A stretch of 17,177 nt of DNA from CAWACC01 sp964390695 (GTDB lineage Bacteria > Chlamydiota > Chlamydiia > Chlamydiales > Parachlamydiaceae). Location of the stretch: the NCBI GenBank assembly GCA_964390695.1, contig CAYMKI010000057.1:1-17177 (forward strand), given 5' to 3'. The notes under the pieces were generated by a model. That model made no database searches. It was not told the DNA's origin and was given only the letters and a program-made list of their open reading frames with translations. The position numbers were made by a program, and so were the translations under genes. Positions 6,282 to 13,772 of the stretch are shown here, in pieces (position 1 is the first letter of the stretch; each line of letters opens with the position of its first letter).

Positions 6282-7232
6282 CTACGCCTGTGTAAAAGTG
6301 CCTATTTTTCTGAACTTAAGATAACGCTGTTCCAGCAGGATTTCTTTGGGTATCATACGCAGGATATGCCACTGCTCTATAATGAATTGCTTCACATTTT
6401 TATACACCACATCGGGCTTATGATGAGCTCCTCCTAGAGGTTCATTGATGATTGCATCTATGATTTGCATCTCGAGTAAATCTTCTGCATTTAATTTGAG
6501 CGCTGTGGCCGCATCCACCTTTTTGTCCGGATCTTTCCAAAGGATGGAGGCACACCCTTCAGGAGATATCACAGAATAGTAGGCATGTTCAAGCATGCCT
6601 ACCACATCGCCAATGCCTATCCCTATAGCTCCTCCGGAACATCCCTCGCCGATTACAATAACGATGATAGGTGTCGATATGCGTGAAATTTCTCGCAGGT
6701 TTTCGGCTATAGCCCAGCCGATACCTCTTTCCTCAGCCCCCAGGCCAGGATATGCTCCTGGAGTATCGAGCATGGTAATAATGGGCAAATTGAACTTTTC
6801 AGCCAAACGCATAAGGCGTTGTGCTTTGCGGTATCCTTCAGGATTAGGGTAGCCAAAATTTCTAAACACGCGGCTTTCGGTATCTTTTCCCTTTTCTTGG
6901 CCAATGACCATGCATTTCATCCCTTGAATCGTTGCCAAGCCGCCGATGATAGCATGATCATCGCCATATAGCCGATCTCCTGAGAGTTCAACAAAGTTTT
7001 CACAGATATTTTGTATATAATCAATGGAATGAGGTCTAGAAGGATGCCTGCATATCTGGATGCGCTGCCAGGGTGTTAATTCAGAATACACTTTCTCCTT
7101 TAGTTTCTCGAGCTTCTGTTCCAGTTTGGCAATCTCATTTTTAAAAAGAGGGTTATCTTGATTTTGCTTCTTTAAGTGCTCAATAGTTTTAATATATTCT
7201 ACTATTTGCTTTTCATGAGGTAAAGTGTCCAA
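6282..7232 (-). CDS. accA: Acetyl-CoA carboxylase carboxyltransferase, alpha subunit
   Basis: Alpha half of the carboxyltransferase that makes malonyl-CoA with AccD, committing acetyl units to fatty-acid synthesis. It has 316 residues, the usual size. Visible features are an N-terminal coiled-coil-like helix (residues 10-48), RIQICRHPSRP (56-66), LDTPGAYPGLGAEERG, IGEGCSGGAIGIGIGD and ISPEGCASILWKD, all typical of the crotonase-fold active site. The start is TTG 7232, supported by a strong Shine-Dalgarno (AAGGGAG at about 7241-7247) and by N-terminal similarity (PHEKQ) to chlamydial AccA as I recall it; there is no ATG nearby. accB, accC and accD are not here. It leads the accA-msbA-queC operon. 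Confidence 0.95.
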   Translation of the reverse strand: MDTLPHEKQIVEYIKTIEHLKKQNQDNPLFKNEIAKLEQKLEKLKEKVYSELTPWQRIQICRHPSRPHSIDYIQNICENFVELSGDRLYGDDHAIIGGLATIQGMKCMVIGQEKGKDTESRVFRNFGYPNPEGYRKAQRLMRLAEKFNLPIITMLDTPGAYPGLGAEERGIGWAIAENLREISRISTPIIVIVIGEGCSGGAIGIGIGDVVGMLEHAYYSVISPEGCASILWKDPDKKVDAATALKLNAEDLLEMQIIDAIINEPLGGAHHKPDVVYKNVKQFIIEQWHILRMIPKEILLEQRYLKFRKIGTFTQA

Positions 7233-7345
7233 AATTATCTCCCTTAATATTTTTTATAACTATACGAGTATTCTAACACGCCTGGTATGATGGTGATTTA
7301 CTTTTCAACACCCGGCAGTTTAGCCTGTCTGAAATCCTTAACTAA

Positions 7346-8329
7346 TTATATGGTTGTAGGCTTGGTAATAATGATAGAAAACAACTCTTCCATATCATCC
7401 GTGGCCAGGCGAACACATCCATCGCTTTGATACTTACCTAAACTCGATTTGTCTTCCATCCATTGCCCTTTGTCATTCATCCGCCACGGTACACCATGTA
7501 TACCAAATCCTTTTGCTGGCTGTGTGGTGTCGGCCACTTCCTTGGCAAATGGAATCCAACGTGTGCCAAATATGCCCATCATCTCCACTTTTTGGCCGTT
7601 ATGGAAGCCCGTGGTCTTCGGCTTGTAGATCGCAATCTTATCTCCCAGCGTATACTTTCCCAGGGGGGTTAACAAACCTGACTGACGTCCTGATTCAACC
7701 CGTCCTAGGCCCACAGTATAATCTTTGACGAGAACGCGCTGCTGGGTATCCAGATCAATGTAGTAAAACCATAAGCGAAAACGGGATACATCGACCAAAA
7801 GATAAAAATTGACATTCTTGTCTTTACGGAACACGTTGAAGCGATCTCCCTCCATGACATCTTGCTTAAAATAATCCGCCTTCTTGTTCAAACTTCTCGC
7901 GATGAAGTGCCTGGAGGTAGAATAATAGCCGGCATAATCGGAAAGCCAAGCCGGTCGACCTTTCAGCCAGGAGACCCGGCTTCGATAGGTTATAGTTTCC
8001 ACAACAGGAAATTTTTTGCCTTCCAGATTAAAAAACTCCTCGATGCGATTGGCTTTAGGCAAGGGTATATCATCGACTTTGGCTTCTGGGGGTGGAACTG
8101 TAGCATTCAGAGGAGGCTGTGGTGCTTGACGGGATACTGTCTGTGCTTCGACAGAAGATTTGACTCCTTCCGATGCCTCAGGCAGCTCTATTTCAACGCG
8201 CATGGGGCTAGCTATTTTTTCTTTATCTCTTGCCACTGTAGGCTTATTGATCTTTTTGACGATCGCCCCTATACCGATGACAGAAAAAATGAATATAGAA
8301 AACAGAATAACCACTTTGGGTAAATTCAT
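7346..8329 (-). CDS. Membrane-anchored L,D-transpeptidase (YkuD family)
   Basis: A 327-residue envelope enzyme. An N-terminal hydrophobic segment (about 5-24) has no cysteine lipobox, which points to a signal anchor. It is followed by a low-complexity Pro-rich stretch (about 40-90) and the YkuD catalytic domain in the C-terminal half. The active site is complete: GFGIHG (274-279, His278) and SDGCVRL (302-308, Cys305, Arg307). Such enzymes make meso-Dap to meso-Dap cross-links or attach proteins to peptidoglycan, with the active site outside the inner membrane. The start is ATG 8329, with a candidate AAGAGG ribosome-binding site at about 8337-8342. It is a single-gene unit, separated from accA by 113 bases and divergent from the deacetylase-like gene. 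Confidence 0.9.
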   Translation of the reverse strand: MNLPKVVILFSIFIFSVIGIGAIVKKINKPTVARDKEKIASPMRVEIELPEASEGVKSSVEAQTVSRQAPQPPLNATVPPPEAKVDDIPLPKANRIEEFFNLEGKKFPVVETITYRSRVSWLKGRPAWLSDYAGYYSTSRHFIARSLNKKADYFKQDVMEGDRFNVFRKDKNVNFYLLVDVSRFRLWFYYIDLDTQQRVLVKDYTVGLGRVESGRQSGLLTPLGKYTLGDKIAIYKPKTTGFHNGQKVEMMGIFGTRWIPFAKEVADTTQPAKGFGIHGVPWRMNDKGQWMEDKSSLGKYQSDGCVRLATDDMEELFSIIITKPTTI

Positions 8330-8356
8330 TAAATATACCTCTTTACTCTAAATGCT

Positions 8357-8385
8357 TTGATCTTATCCTCCTTAAATGATAATAT
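8357..8385 (+). promoter_or_regulatory. Candidate promoter for the deacetylase-family gene
   Basis: TTGATC (8357-8362) and TAATAT (8380-8385) are 17 bases apart. The pair reads rightwards towards the gene starting at 8451 and overlaps the oppositely directed candidate promoter at 8376-8404, so the two genes could compete for polymerase. Confidence 0.45.
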
Positions 8386-8404
8386 CTTATAGCAAAAGTC
8401 GCAA
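8376..8404 (-). promoter_or_regulatory. Candidate promoter for the L,D-transpeptidase gene
   Basis: On the minus strand, TTGCGA (8399-8404) and TATCAT (8376-8381) are 17 bases apart, upstream of the ATG at 8329. The -10 region overlaps that of the rightward promoter. An AAGGAGG on this strand at 8367-8373 is too far from the ATG to serve as its ribosome-binding site. Confidence 0.35.
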
Positions 8405-8450
8405 GAAAAGATGTATATATTTGAATAAAAAAATTAGGTAGGAAATCTTT

Positions 8451-9419
8451 ATGCGCCAAACCAGTATAATCGCAGATCCTTTTTGCCTTCAACATCTTAC
8501 AGGCTCCTACCACCCAGAATCCCCTTTACGCTACCAAGTGATCGATGAAATCCTCACGTCAAACCAAATCAAAACCAAGGCAAATACAATACAACCCCAT
8601 AAAGCCAAAAAGCAGGAGCTTTTGCTTTGCCACTCGGAAGATTACCTTCATATCCTCGAATTGGATATACGCAAGTGTACAGAAGCAAAAGCGCTCGATG
8701 GCTCCTACACTTTAAGCACCGGCGATGTGCAAATCTCTCCCCAATCCCTTGAGGCGGCTCTATTAGCCGCTGGAGCGGGAATATGTGCTGTAGATGCTGT
8801 CATGCAGAAAAAAACCGATAATGTATTCAGTTATTTAAGGCCTCCAGGCCATCACGCCTGCCCAAGCCGCGGCATGGGATTTTGCCTGCTGAACAATGCG
8901 GCTATCGCAGCCAGGTATGCACAATCCGCATATGCTTTGGAAAAGATCCTCATCGTAGATTGGGATGTGCATCATGGAAATGGCACACAAGATATTTTTG
9001 AAGAAGATCCTACAGTTTTCTATTTCAGCACGCACCAAGCAGGCATCTATCCAGGTACCGGCACTGCCGAAGATATAGGCATCGGCCAAGCTCGAGGCAC
9101 TAAGCTGAACATCCCCATTCCAGCCTCCCCTGCTTCGCGATATCAGGTTTTGGAAGCCTTCAAAGGACCTTTAGTGCAAGCTATGCATTCCTTCAAACCC
9201 AATTTCGTGATCATATCCGCCGGCTTCGATGCACATTTTGCCGATCCGCTAGGAGGCTTCAACCTCAACGAATCTGACTTTGCAGAGCTTACACATATTG
9301 TAAAAGGCATTGCCGATCAATATGCCGAAGGCCGCCTCATCTCTCTACTTGAAGGGGGTTATAATCTGCAGGCTTTAGCAAGGTCTGCCTTAGCTCACGT
9401 CAAAGCATTGCAAGCTTAA
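8451..9419 (+). CDS. Histone-deacetylase-family (class II type) amidohydrolase
   Basis: A 322-residue zinc amidohydrolase of the arginase/deacetylase fold, related to AcuC-type, polyamine and class II histone deacetylases. The active-site residues are present: His134-His135 in RPPGHHA, zinc ligands Asp172 and His174 in DWDVHHGNGTQ, zinc ligand Asp260 in AGFDAHFADPLGG, and the transition-state Tyr304 in EGGYN. The bacterial substrate cannot be read from sequence; acetyl-lysine or an acetylated amine is likely. No signal peptide is seen, so cytoplasmic action or non-classical secretion are both open. The start is ATG 8451 with the ribosome-binding sequence AGGTAGGA just upstream. It stands alone, divergent from the transpeptidase gene. 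Confidence 0.92.
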   Translation: MRQTSIIADPFCLQHLTGSYHPESPLRYQVIDEILTSNQIKTKANTIQPHKAKKQELLLCHSEDYLHILELDIRKCTEAKALDGSYTLSTGDVQISPQSLEAALLAAGAGICAVDAVMQKKTDNVFSYLRPPGHHACPSRGMGFCLLNNAAIAARYAQSAYALEKILIVDWDVHHGNGTQDIFEEDPTVFYFSTHQAGIYPGTGTAEDIGIGQARGTKLNIPIPASPASRYQVLEAFKGPLVQAMHSFKPNFVIISAGFDAHFADPLGGFNLNESDFAELTHIVKGIADQYAEGRLISLLEGGYNLQALARSALAHVKALQA

Positions 9420-9439
9420 TCAAACGCTGTCAGAAAATG

Positions 9440-9921
9440 TCACTCCGCTAATTTTTTCCAACGCTCGATTTGTGCTGCTTCTAATTCACTAGGATAAGTC
9501 AAGTAGTTGAAGGTATAAAACTCTAGCCATTCTACAATAACTTGTATCTGTTCTTTTGATAATTTCCATTTTTGCGCCAACACATCTGGCTTGTCCGCTT
9601 TTCGTGATTCAGGTATGAGTTTATAAGCAAAAAATGCTAACACTTCTTTTTTGTCTTCTGTTGTGGACTTCAAACTCCATCGCATAATAGCGGGCATCAC
9701 AAACTTGAATCCTGCATCATCCAAAAAATTGAACACAGGAGGAGCTGCGAGAACCTCATCGGGAATATCTTTATAATCTTCTTCCACATCGGCGGCGCGA
9801 GCTTGAGCATAACGTTTTTTATCCTCATAAATGCATCCATGGCAGCCGCTTCACGCAGACCGATTTGACCTCTTGGGGTATTTTTGAATGCGCATTCGAT
9901 TTTTTTTTCTAAATCTGAAAA
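9440..9921 (-). pseudogene. Broken small gene (DUF6714-like), frameshifted and lacking a start codon
   Basis: Two adjacent frames together encode one protein. The upstream part (codons from about 9918 to 9829) reads SDLEKKIECAFKNTPRGQ.. ending REAAAMDAF. The downstream part (9829 to 9440) continues YEDKKRYAQARAADVEEDY.. through FNFLDDAGFKFVMPAIMRW to the TAA at 9440. Joined by a -1 shift at the T-run near 9829, this gives an uninterrupted protein of about 160 residues resembling the DUF6714 family (N-terminal LREAxAxD, central FLD..GF.F.MPA.M). The upstream part also lacks an ATG, GTG or TTG at its head; a GAGG at 9926-9929 sits before a TTT where a start would be expected. A GTG at 9787 could start the remaining 115 residues but has no ribosome-binding site. 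Confidence 0.7.
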
Positions 9922-9952
9922 GTTACCTCACTGGAGTTTTAGAAAATAGTAC

Positions 9953-10498
9953 TCAGATAGCTTGGGTATACTTAGCTTTGCAAAACAGCAGACACACTAA
10001 CATACCTATAGATTGCAACACAATCGTTGAAACCAGTAAGCCTAGACAAAACAGGATTCCCGATATTCCCGCAGCTAATTCTGAACCGTGCACGTGACCC
10101 TGAAATATTGCCAGCAGACAAGTGCACGCTACCGAAACGACATACTGGACACGCTTTTTTTCTAACCACATCGACATTACCACCGCAACGCCTAAAGCCG
10201 CTGAAAAAGCGGTCGTTAGAAAGGAAATTTTTAATAGGGCCATAACAAGGCCTAGTCCCATCGCTGCTACGTAAAAGACAGGCAACATCCAGATAGCAGA
10301 CCTCCCCTGCCACGCTCCCCAAAATCCAACGCACACTAATAGCAACGAATGATCTATACCTGACCAAGGATGCTGTAGACCCGAGATAAAATTCACGGAT
10401 TGCCCTGGCATAAGGTGCGCAAAGGCCGGTTCACCATGAAAGAGAAAAATGAGTGCGAACAATATTGAAAATTGTATGCTGATGCTTTGGCTATTCAT
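9953..10498 (-). CDS. hupE: HupE/UreJ-type putative nickel/metal permease
   Basis: Inner-membrane protein of 181 residues from ATG 10498; a GTG three codons upstream is less likely because the GGGTGG ribosome-binding sequence fits the ATG. An N-terminal hydrophobic segment ending FHGEPAFA-HL looks like a cleavable signal peptide, as is usual for this family, and is followed by about six membrane helices. Both family motifs are present (numbering from the GTG): H-x5-D-H at 46-53 (HPWSGIDH) and HVHGSE at 138-143, the residues proposed to bind the metal. Characterised relatives transport nickel or cobalt for hydrogenase or urease; no nickel enzyme gene is in the window. A TTGACA box, direct repeats and a palindrome lie upstream. 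Confidence 0.88.
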   Translation of the reverse strand: MNSQSISIQFSILFALIFLFHGEPAFAHLMPGQSVNFISGLQHPWSGIDHSLLLVCVGFWGAWQGRSAIWMLPVFYVAAMGLGLVMALLKISFLTTAFSAALGVAVVMSMWLEKKRVQYVVSVACTCLLAIFQGHVHGSELAAGISGILFCLGLLVSTIVLQSIGMLVCLLFCKAKYTQAI

Positions 10499-10512
10499 TG
10501 CTACCACCCATT

Positions 10513-10541
10513 ATGTTAAAATTTAACTTAAAATCTAACAT
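10513..10541. promoter_or_regulatory. Palindromic AT-rich operator-like site upstream of hupE
   Basis: GTTAAA-A-TTTAAC (10515-10527) is a perfect odd-length palindrome 17 bases before the hupE ATG, and ATGTTA/TAACAT (10513-10518 with 10536-10541) forms an outer inverted repeat. The position suits a repressor site overlapping the start of transcription. No known metal-regulator box was recognised. Confidence 0.35.
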
Positions 10542-10558
10542 CTCCGCATTTCTGTCAA
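10532..10558 (-). promoter_or_regulatory. Candidate hupE promoter
   Basis: A consensus TTGACA lies on the minus strand at 10553-10558. The best -10 I see is TAGATT at 10532-10537, with only 15 bases of spacing, so the -35 is clear but the pair is suboptimal and might need an activator. Confidence 0.3.
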
Positions 10559-10561
10559 GGA

Positions 10562-10582
10562 ATGTCGGAAGAGATGTCGGAA
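10562..10582. repeat. Tandem direct repeat ATGTCGGAA upstream of hupE
   Basis: ATGTCGGAA occurs at 10562-10570 and again at 10574-10582, a 12-base period, directly behind the TTGACA box of hupE. The arrangement resembles a tandem activator site rather than chance. Confidence 0.5.
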
Positions 10583-10676
10583 TAGACACAGCTAAAGATA
10601 GGGAAAAGACTAATTTGCGCATCAGTGTCTTTGTATTGAATTTGAAGCAATACTGAATTTTTGGACGAGGGGGATG

Positions 10677-10705
10677 CACAGTCCAGGCCATTCACCTGGA
10701 CTGTG
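10677..10705 (-). terminator. Strong hairpin after hppA
   Basis: A perfect 11-bp stem CACAGTCCAGG/CCTGGACTGTG (10677-10687 with 10695-10705) with a 7-nt loop begins 16 bases beyond the hppA stop on the minus strand. There is no T-run, but the stem is long and GC-rich, so it likely ends or stabilises the hppA message. Confidence 0.55.
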
Positions 10706-10721
10706 AACATATGGTTATAGA

Positions 10722-12815
10722 TTATTTTGCAACATGTGCAGCTAAGATTGCCAGTAGCAACAATGCCACAATATTGGTGATCTTAATCATCGGATTGATC
10801 GCAGGACCTGCGGTATCCTTGTAAGGATCGCCCACCGTGTCGCCAGTCACCGCGGCTTTGTGAGCTTCGGACCCTTTGCCGCCATGATGACCATCTTCAA
10901 TATGTTTCTTAGCATTATCCCAAGCACCTCCACCGGAGGTCATAGATAAACCTACAAACAACCCTGTGACAACCACACCGAGAAGCATAGCGCCAAGTGC
11001 AGAAAACGCCTCGTTTTGTCCTACAAAGTAGGCTATCACAGCATATAATACAACAGGAGCTAATACAGGCAACAAAGAAGGCGCTATCATTTCTTTGATA
11101 GCTGCTTTTGTAAGCAAGTCTACAGCTTTACCATAATCTGGTTTAGCAGTCCCTTCCATTATACCTTTAATTTCTTTAAACTGTCTGCGCACTTCTACTA
11201 CCACAGATCCTGCTGCGCGACCGACAGCGGTCATGCTGAGTGCTCCAAAAAGATAAGGAAGCAATCCACCCACAAACAGTCCGACCACTACATATGCATT
11301 CTGCAAAGTAAAATGAGCTTGGTTACCAGGGAAGTAATGGTTCAGATCCTCTAAAAACGCCGCAAACAACACAAGGGCAGCAAATCCTGCAGAACCAATC
11401 GCATAACCTTTAGTAACAGCTTTTGTGGTATTGCCCACTGCATCCAATGCATCTGTTGTTTTGCGTACGTTGGCAGGCATATTAGACATTTCAGCAATAC
11501 CGCCAGCATTGTCTGTTATAGGTCCATAAGCATCAAGCGCAACAACCATACCGGCTAAAGCAAGCATCGTAGTCGCTGCTACAGCTAAACCGAACAGGTT
11601 GGCAAATTGATAAGAAACTAATATACCTACGCAAATAACAATTACAGGTAAAGCTGTTGCTTCCATCGAGATCGCTAAACCTTGGATGATGTTTGTTCCA
11701 TGACCTGTTGTTGACGCAGAAGCGATACTTTTTACCGGTCTATACAGTGTTAAAGTATAATATTCGGTAATTTGCATAAGCGCCGCTGTGACACCCAATC
11801 CGGTCAAGGCGCAGTAGAATAAACTCAGACCATTAAAAGTCTGTTGGCCAATAGTAAAGGTAGTGTCCAGACCGACAAAATACTTTGTGACCAACCATAT
11901 AGCGCCAGCCGAAAGAACTGCTGTGGTATAGAAACCTTTATACAAAGCTCCCATAATATTCTGGCTAGAACCCAACTTCACAAAGAGAGTTCCAATGATG
12001 GTTGTCAAAATGCATACAGCTCCAATGACTAAGGGATAAGCCATCATGACATCCATAGTGGCACCCGTAAAGAATATCCCCGCCAACAACATCGTTCCAA
12101 CAATGGTGACTACGTAGGTTTCAAACAAATCAGCAGCCATACCTGCGCAATCGCCTACGTTGTCTCCTACGTTATCTGCAATCACAGCAGGATTTCTTGG
12201 ATCGTCTTCAGGAATTCCAGCTTCAACCTTTCCAACAAGGTCTGCACCTACGTCAGCACCTTTTGTAAATATCCCCCCTCCTAAACGAGCGAAAATGGAT
12301 ATTAAAGATCCGCCAAATCCAAGACCCACTAAAGCTTCTAGTACGGTGCGGATAGGCAGTTCATGTTGACGGAGATACATATAATAACCGCCTAATCCTA
12401 ACAAACCTAAACCCACTACCAGCAATCCGGTAATCGCGCCGCCCTTGAAAGCTACGTTAAGCGCAGGCTGCAGGCCTTGACGTGCAGCTTCTGCCGTTCT
12501 TACGTTGGCGCGTATGGACACATGCATCCCAACGTACCCAGCTAAACCGGAAAGTACAGCACCGATTAAAAATCCAACGCTCACATACCAGCCGAGCAAA
12601 TAGGTTAACAATACAAAGATCAAAACACCGACACAACCAATAACTGTATATTGGCGGTTTAGATAAGCTCTGGCGCCTTCTTGAATGGCTCCTGCTATTT
12701 TTTGCATTTGTTCGTTGCCTTGGCTCATAGCTAAAACCGAACGGACCATAAAAAGACCATACAGTAGAGCTAACACGCCGCTGCAAAGCACAAATCCATA
12801 TGCATATGACATCAT
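10722..12815 (-). CDS. hppA: Membrane-bound proton-pumping pyrophosphatase, K+-independent type
   Basis: Integral membrane enzyme of 697 residues with about 16 helices that couples pyrophosphate hydrolysis to cation pumping across the inner membrane. The catalytic core DVGADLVGKVEAGIPEDD (188-205) with AVIADNVGDNVGDCAGMAAD (210-229) is complete, as are DAYGPITDNAGGIAEM (428-443) and the C-terminal GDTVGDPYKDTAGPA segment. The potassium-dependence site reads GNTTKAVTKG (461-470): Lys465 and Thr468 are the residues of the K+-independent H+-pumping class rather than the Ala/Gly of K+-dependent enzymes. The start is ATG 12815 with AGAGGA upstream. It follows the mdh-gltA-membrane protein cluster by 120 bases but has its own promoter-like sequence and palindrome. 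Confidence 0.96.
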   Translation of the reverse strand: MMSYAYGFVLCSGVLALLYGLFMVRSVLAMSQGNEQMQKIAGAIQEGARAYLNRQYTVIGCVGVLIFVLLTYLLGWYVSVGFLIGAVLSGLAGYVGMHVSIRANVRTAEAARQGLQPALNVAFKGGAITGLLVVGLGLLGLGGYYMYLRQHELPIRTVLEALVGLGFGGSLISIFARLGGGIFTKGADVGADLVGKVEAGIPEDDPRNPAVIADNVGDNVGDCAGMAADLFETYVVTIVGTMLLAGIFFTGATMDVMMAYPLVIGAVCILTTIIGTLFVKLGSSQNIMGALYKGFYTTAVLSAGAIWLVTKYFVGLDTTFTIGQQTFNGLSLFYCALTGLGVTAALMQITEYYTLTLYRPVKSIASASTTGHGTNIIQGLAISMEATALPVIVICVGILVSYQFANLFGLAVAATTMLALAGMVVALDAYGPITDNAGGIAEMSNMPANVRKTTDALDAVGNTTKAVTKGYAIGSAGFAALVLFAAFLEDLNHYFPGNQAHFTLQNAYVVVGLFVGGLLPYLFGALSMTAVGRAAGSVVVEVRRQFKEIKGIMEGTAKPDYGKAVDLLTKAAIKEMIAPSLLPVLAPVVLYAVIAYFVGQNEAFSALGAMLLGVVVTGLFVGLSMTSGGGAWDNAKKHIEDGHHGGKGSEAHKAAVTGDTVGDPYKDTAGPAINPMIKITNIVALLLLAILAAHVAK

Positions 12816-12836
12816 GTACTAATCCTCTTCATTTGT

Positions 12837-12870
12837 TGTTTAGTAAATCAATCAATAATGCTACTAAACA
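12837..12870. promoter_or_regulatory. Inverted repeat upstream of hppA, possible operator
   Basis: TGTTTAGTA (12837-12845) and TACTAAACA (12862-12870) are perfect 9-base inverted repeats with a 16-base spacer, 22 bases before the hppA ATG. The distal arm overlaps the candidate -10 at 12858-12863, as expected of a repressor site or a leader hairpin. Confidence 0.45.
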
Positions 12871-12886
12871 TACTTCAAAATTTCAA
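12858..12886 (-). promoter_or_regulatory. Candidate hppA promoter
   Basis: Minus-strand TTGAAA (12881-12886) and TAGCAT (12858-12863) are 17 bases apart. The -10 match is moderate. It would allow hppA expression independent of the upstream mdh-gltA genes. Confidence 0.35.
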
Positions 12887-12935
12887 TCAAAAAAATAAGG
12901 AGGAAATCGCAAAATACGGAAAATTGGGTTGGAAA

Positions 12936-13766
12936 TTACCCTTCTTCAGCAGATTTCAACTTTCTCTGAATCATAACATGAGCTTCAGCCGAAAAATTAA
13001 AGAAAAAGACAACGGAGGGAGATAAAAGCATGGCAAAGGGTATCATAATAAAAAACCACTGTAATACTATATACCTCGGTTCTCCGCAAACCAAACAAAC
13101 CGAACCTGTCAATATAGCTGCAAGCGTTAAAACCCCCACGCAAAACAGAAGTGGAAATGTAGCTATCAAAGAGAATAGTATATTCGAAAACAAATCACCT
13201 TTAAGACGTTTTGCTAATACCCCTACCACTCTTATGCGATTCAACCCATTCAAAGCCACAATAGGCGTGACAAAGAATAACATCGAAATATTCACAATAG
13301 TCAATACAAGGGAAATGAAATTAATCAAAAACGGCGCAAAGGAGAGCAGCACGCCAATATATTGACCCAGTCCAGGAATTTCATTCAAGATTAGAAACAA
13401 TCCAAGTGCCAACCAAAGCAATAAATAACACAAAATAATCGGTATCGAAAAATAGGAGGCACCTACCATAATTTCTAAAGAACGGGACAGGGTATCTGCA
13501 TACGAAACTTGCTTATGTTTTAACTCATCATGATACAACCTAATCAAAAAAATCCCAGAGGACAATAAAACACCTGTACATAGATAGATAGGCAAAAAGG
13601 AAAGGCTCAGAAAAAGCCACTGGCCGGCATTTAAGGATAAAGCTCTAAAGAATACTATCAAAAGCCCGCACAAAGCCAACACCAATGAAGTGGTCAGCAA
13701 CTTTTTCTTATCGAAGCTATGTAGTATAGCTCGGTTAAAAGCGTATTGTATTTGATTTAAATCCAT
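12936..13766 (-). CDS. Six-helix inner-membrane protein of unknown function
   Basis: A 276-residue hydrophobic protein with predicted membrane segments at about 24-44, 50-78, 104-127, 137-172 (probably two helices or one long pair), 192-226 and 236-258. The N-terminus (20 residues) and the C-terminus (KRKLKSAEEG-like) are hydrophilic. I recognise no family motif; a cytoplasmic-type basic loop GLNRIRVVGVLAKRLKGD at 174-191 sits between helices. The start is ATG 13766, 6 bases after the gltA stop, so it is translated with gltA. It is placed between citrate synthase and hppA, but no role in energy metabolism can be claimed from sequence. Confidence 0.8.
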   Translation of the reverse strand: MDLNQIQYAFNRAILHSFDKKKLLTTSLVLALCGLLIVFFRALSLNAGQWLFLSLSFLPIYLCTGVLLSSGIFLIRLYHDELKHKQVSYADTLSRSLEIMVGASYFSIPIILCYLLLWLALGLFLILNEIPGLGQYIGVLLSFAPFLINFISLVLTIVNISMLFFVTPIVALNGLNRIRVVGVLAKRLKGDLFSNILFSLIATFPLLFCVGVLTLAAILTGSVCLVCGEPRYIVLQWFFIMIPFAMLLSPSVVFFFNFSAEAHVMIQRKLKSAEEG

Positions 13767-13772
13767 ATATGA

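Noticed and set aside
7862..8323. A 153-codon plus-strand frame opposite the L,D-transpeptidase gene
   Set aside because: It lies entirely antisense to a gene with intact catalytic motifs; its peptide is Arg/Phe/Ser-rich shadow coding without a ribosome-binding site.
9972..10367. A 131-codon minus-strand frame overlapping hupE
   Set aside because: Same strand, other frame; hupE carries the family motifs and signal peptide, so this is a shadow.
12896..12902. AAGGAGG on the plus strand between hppA and the membrane-protein gene
   Set aside because: No start codon at a suitable distance and no coding frame follows; probably coincidental.
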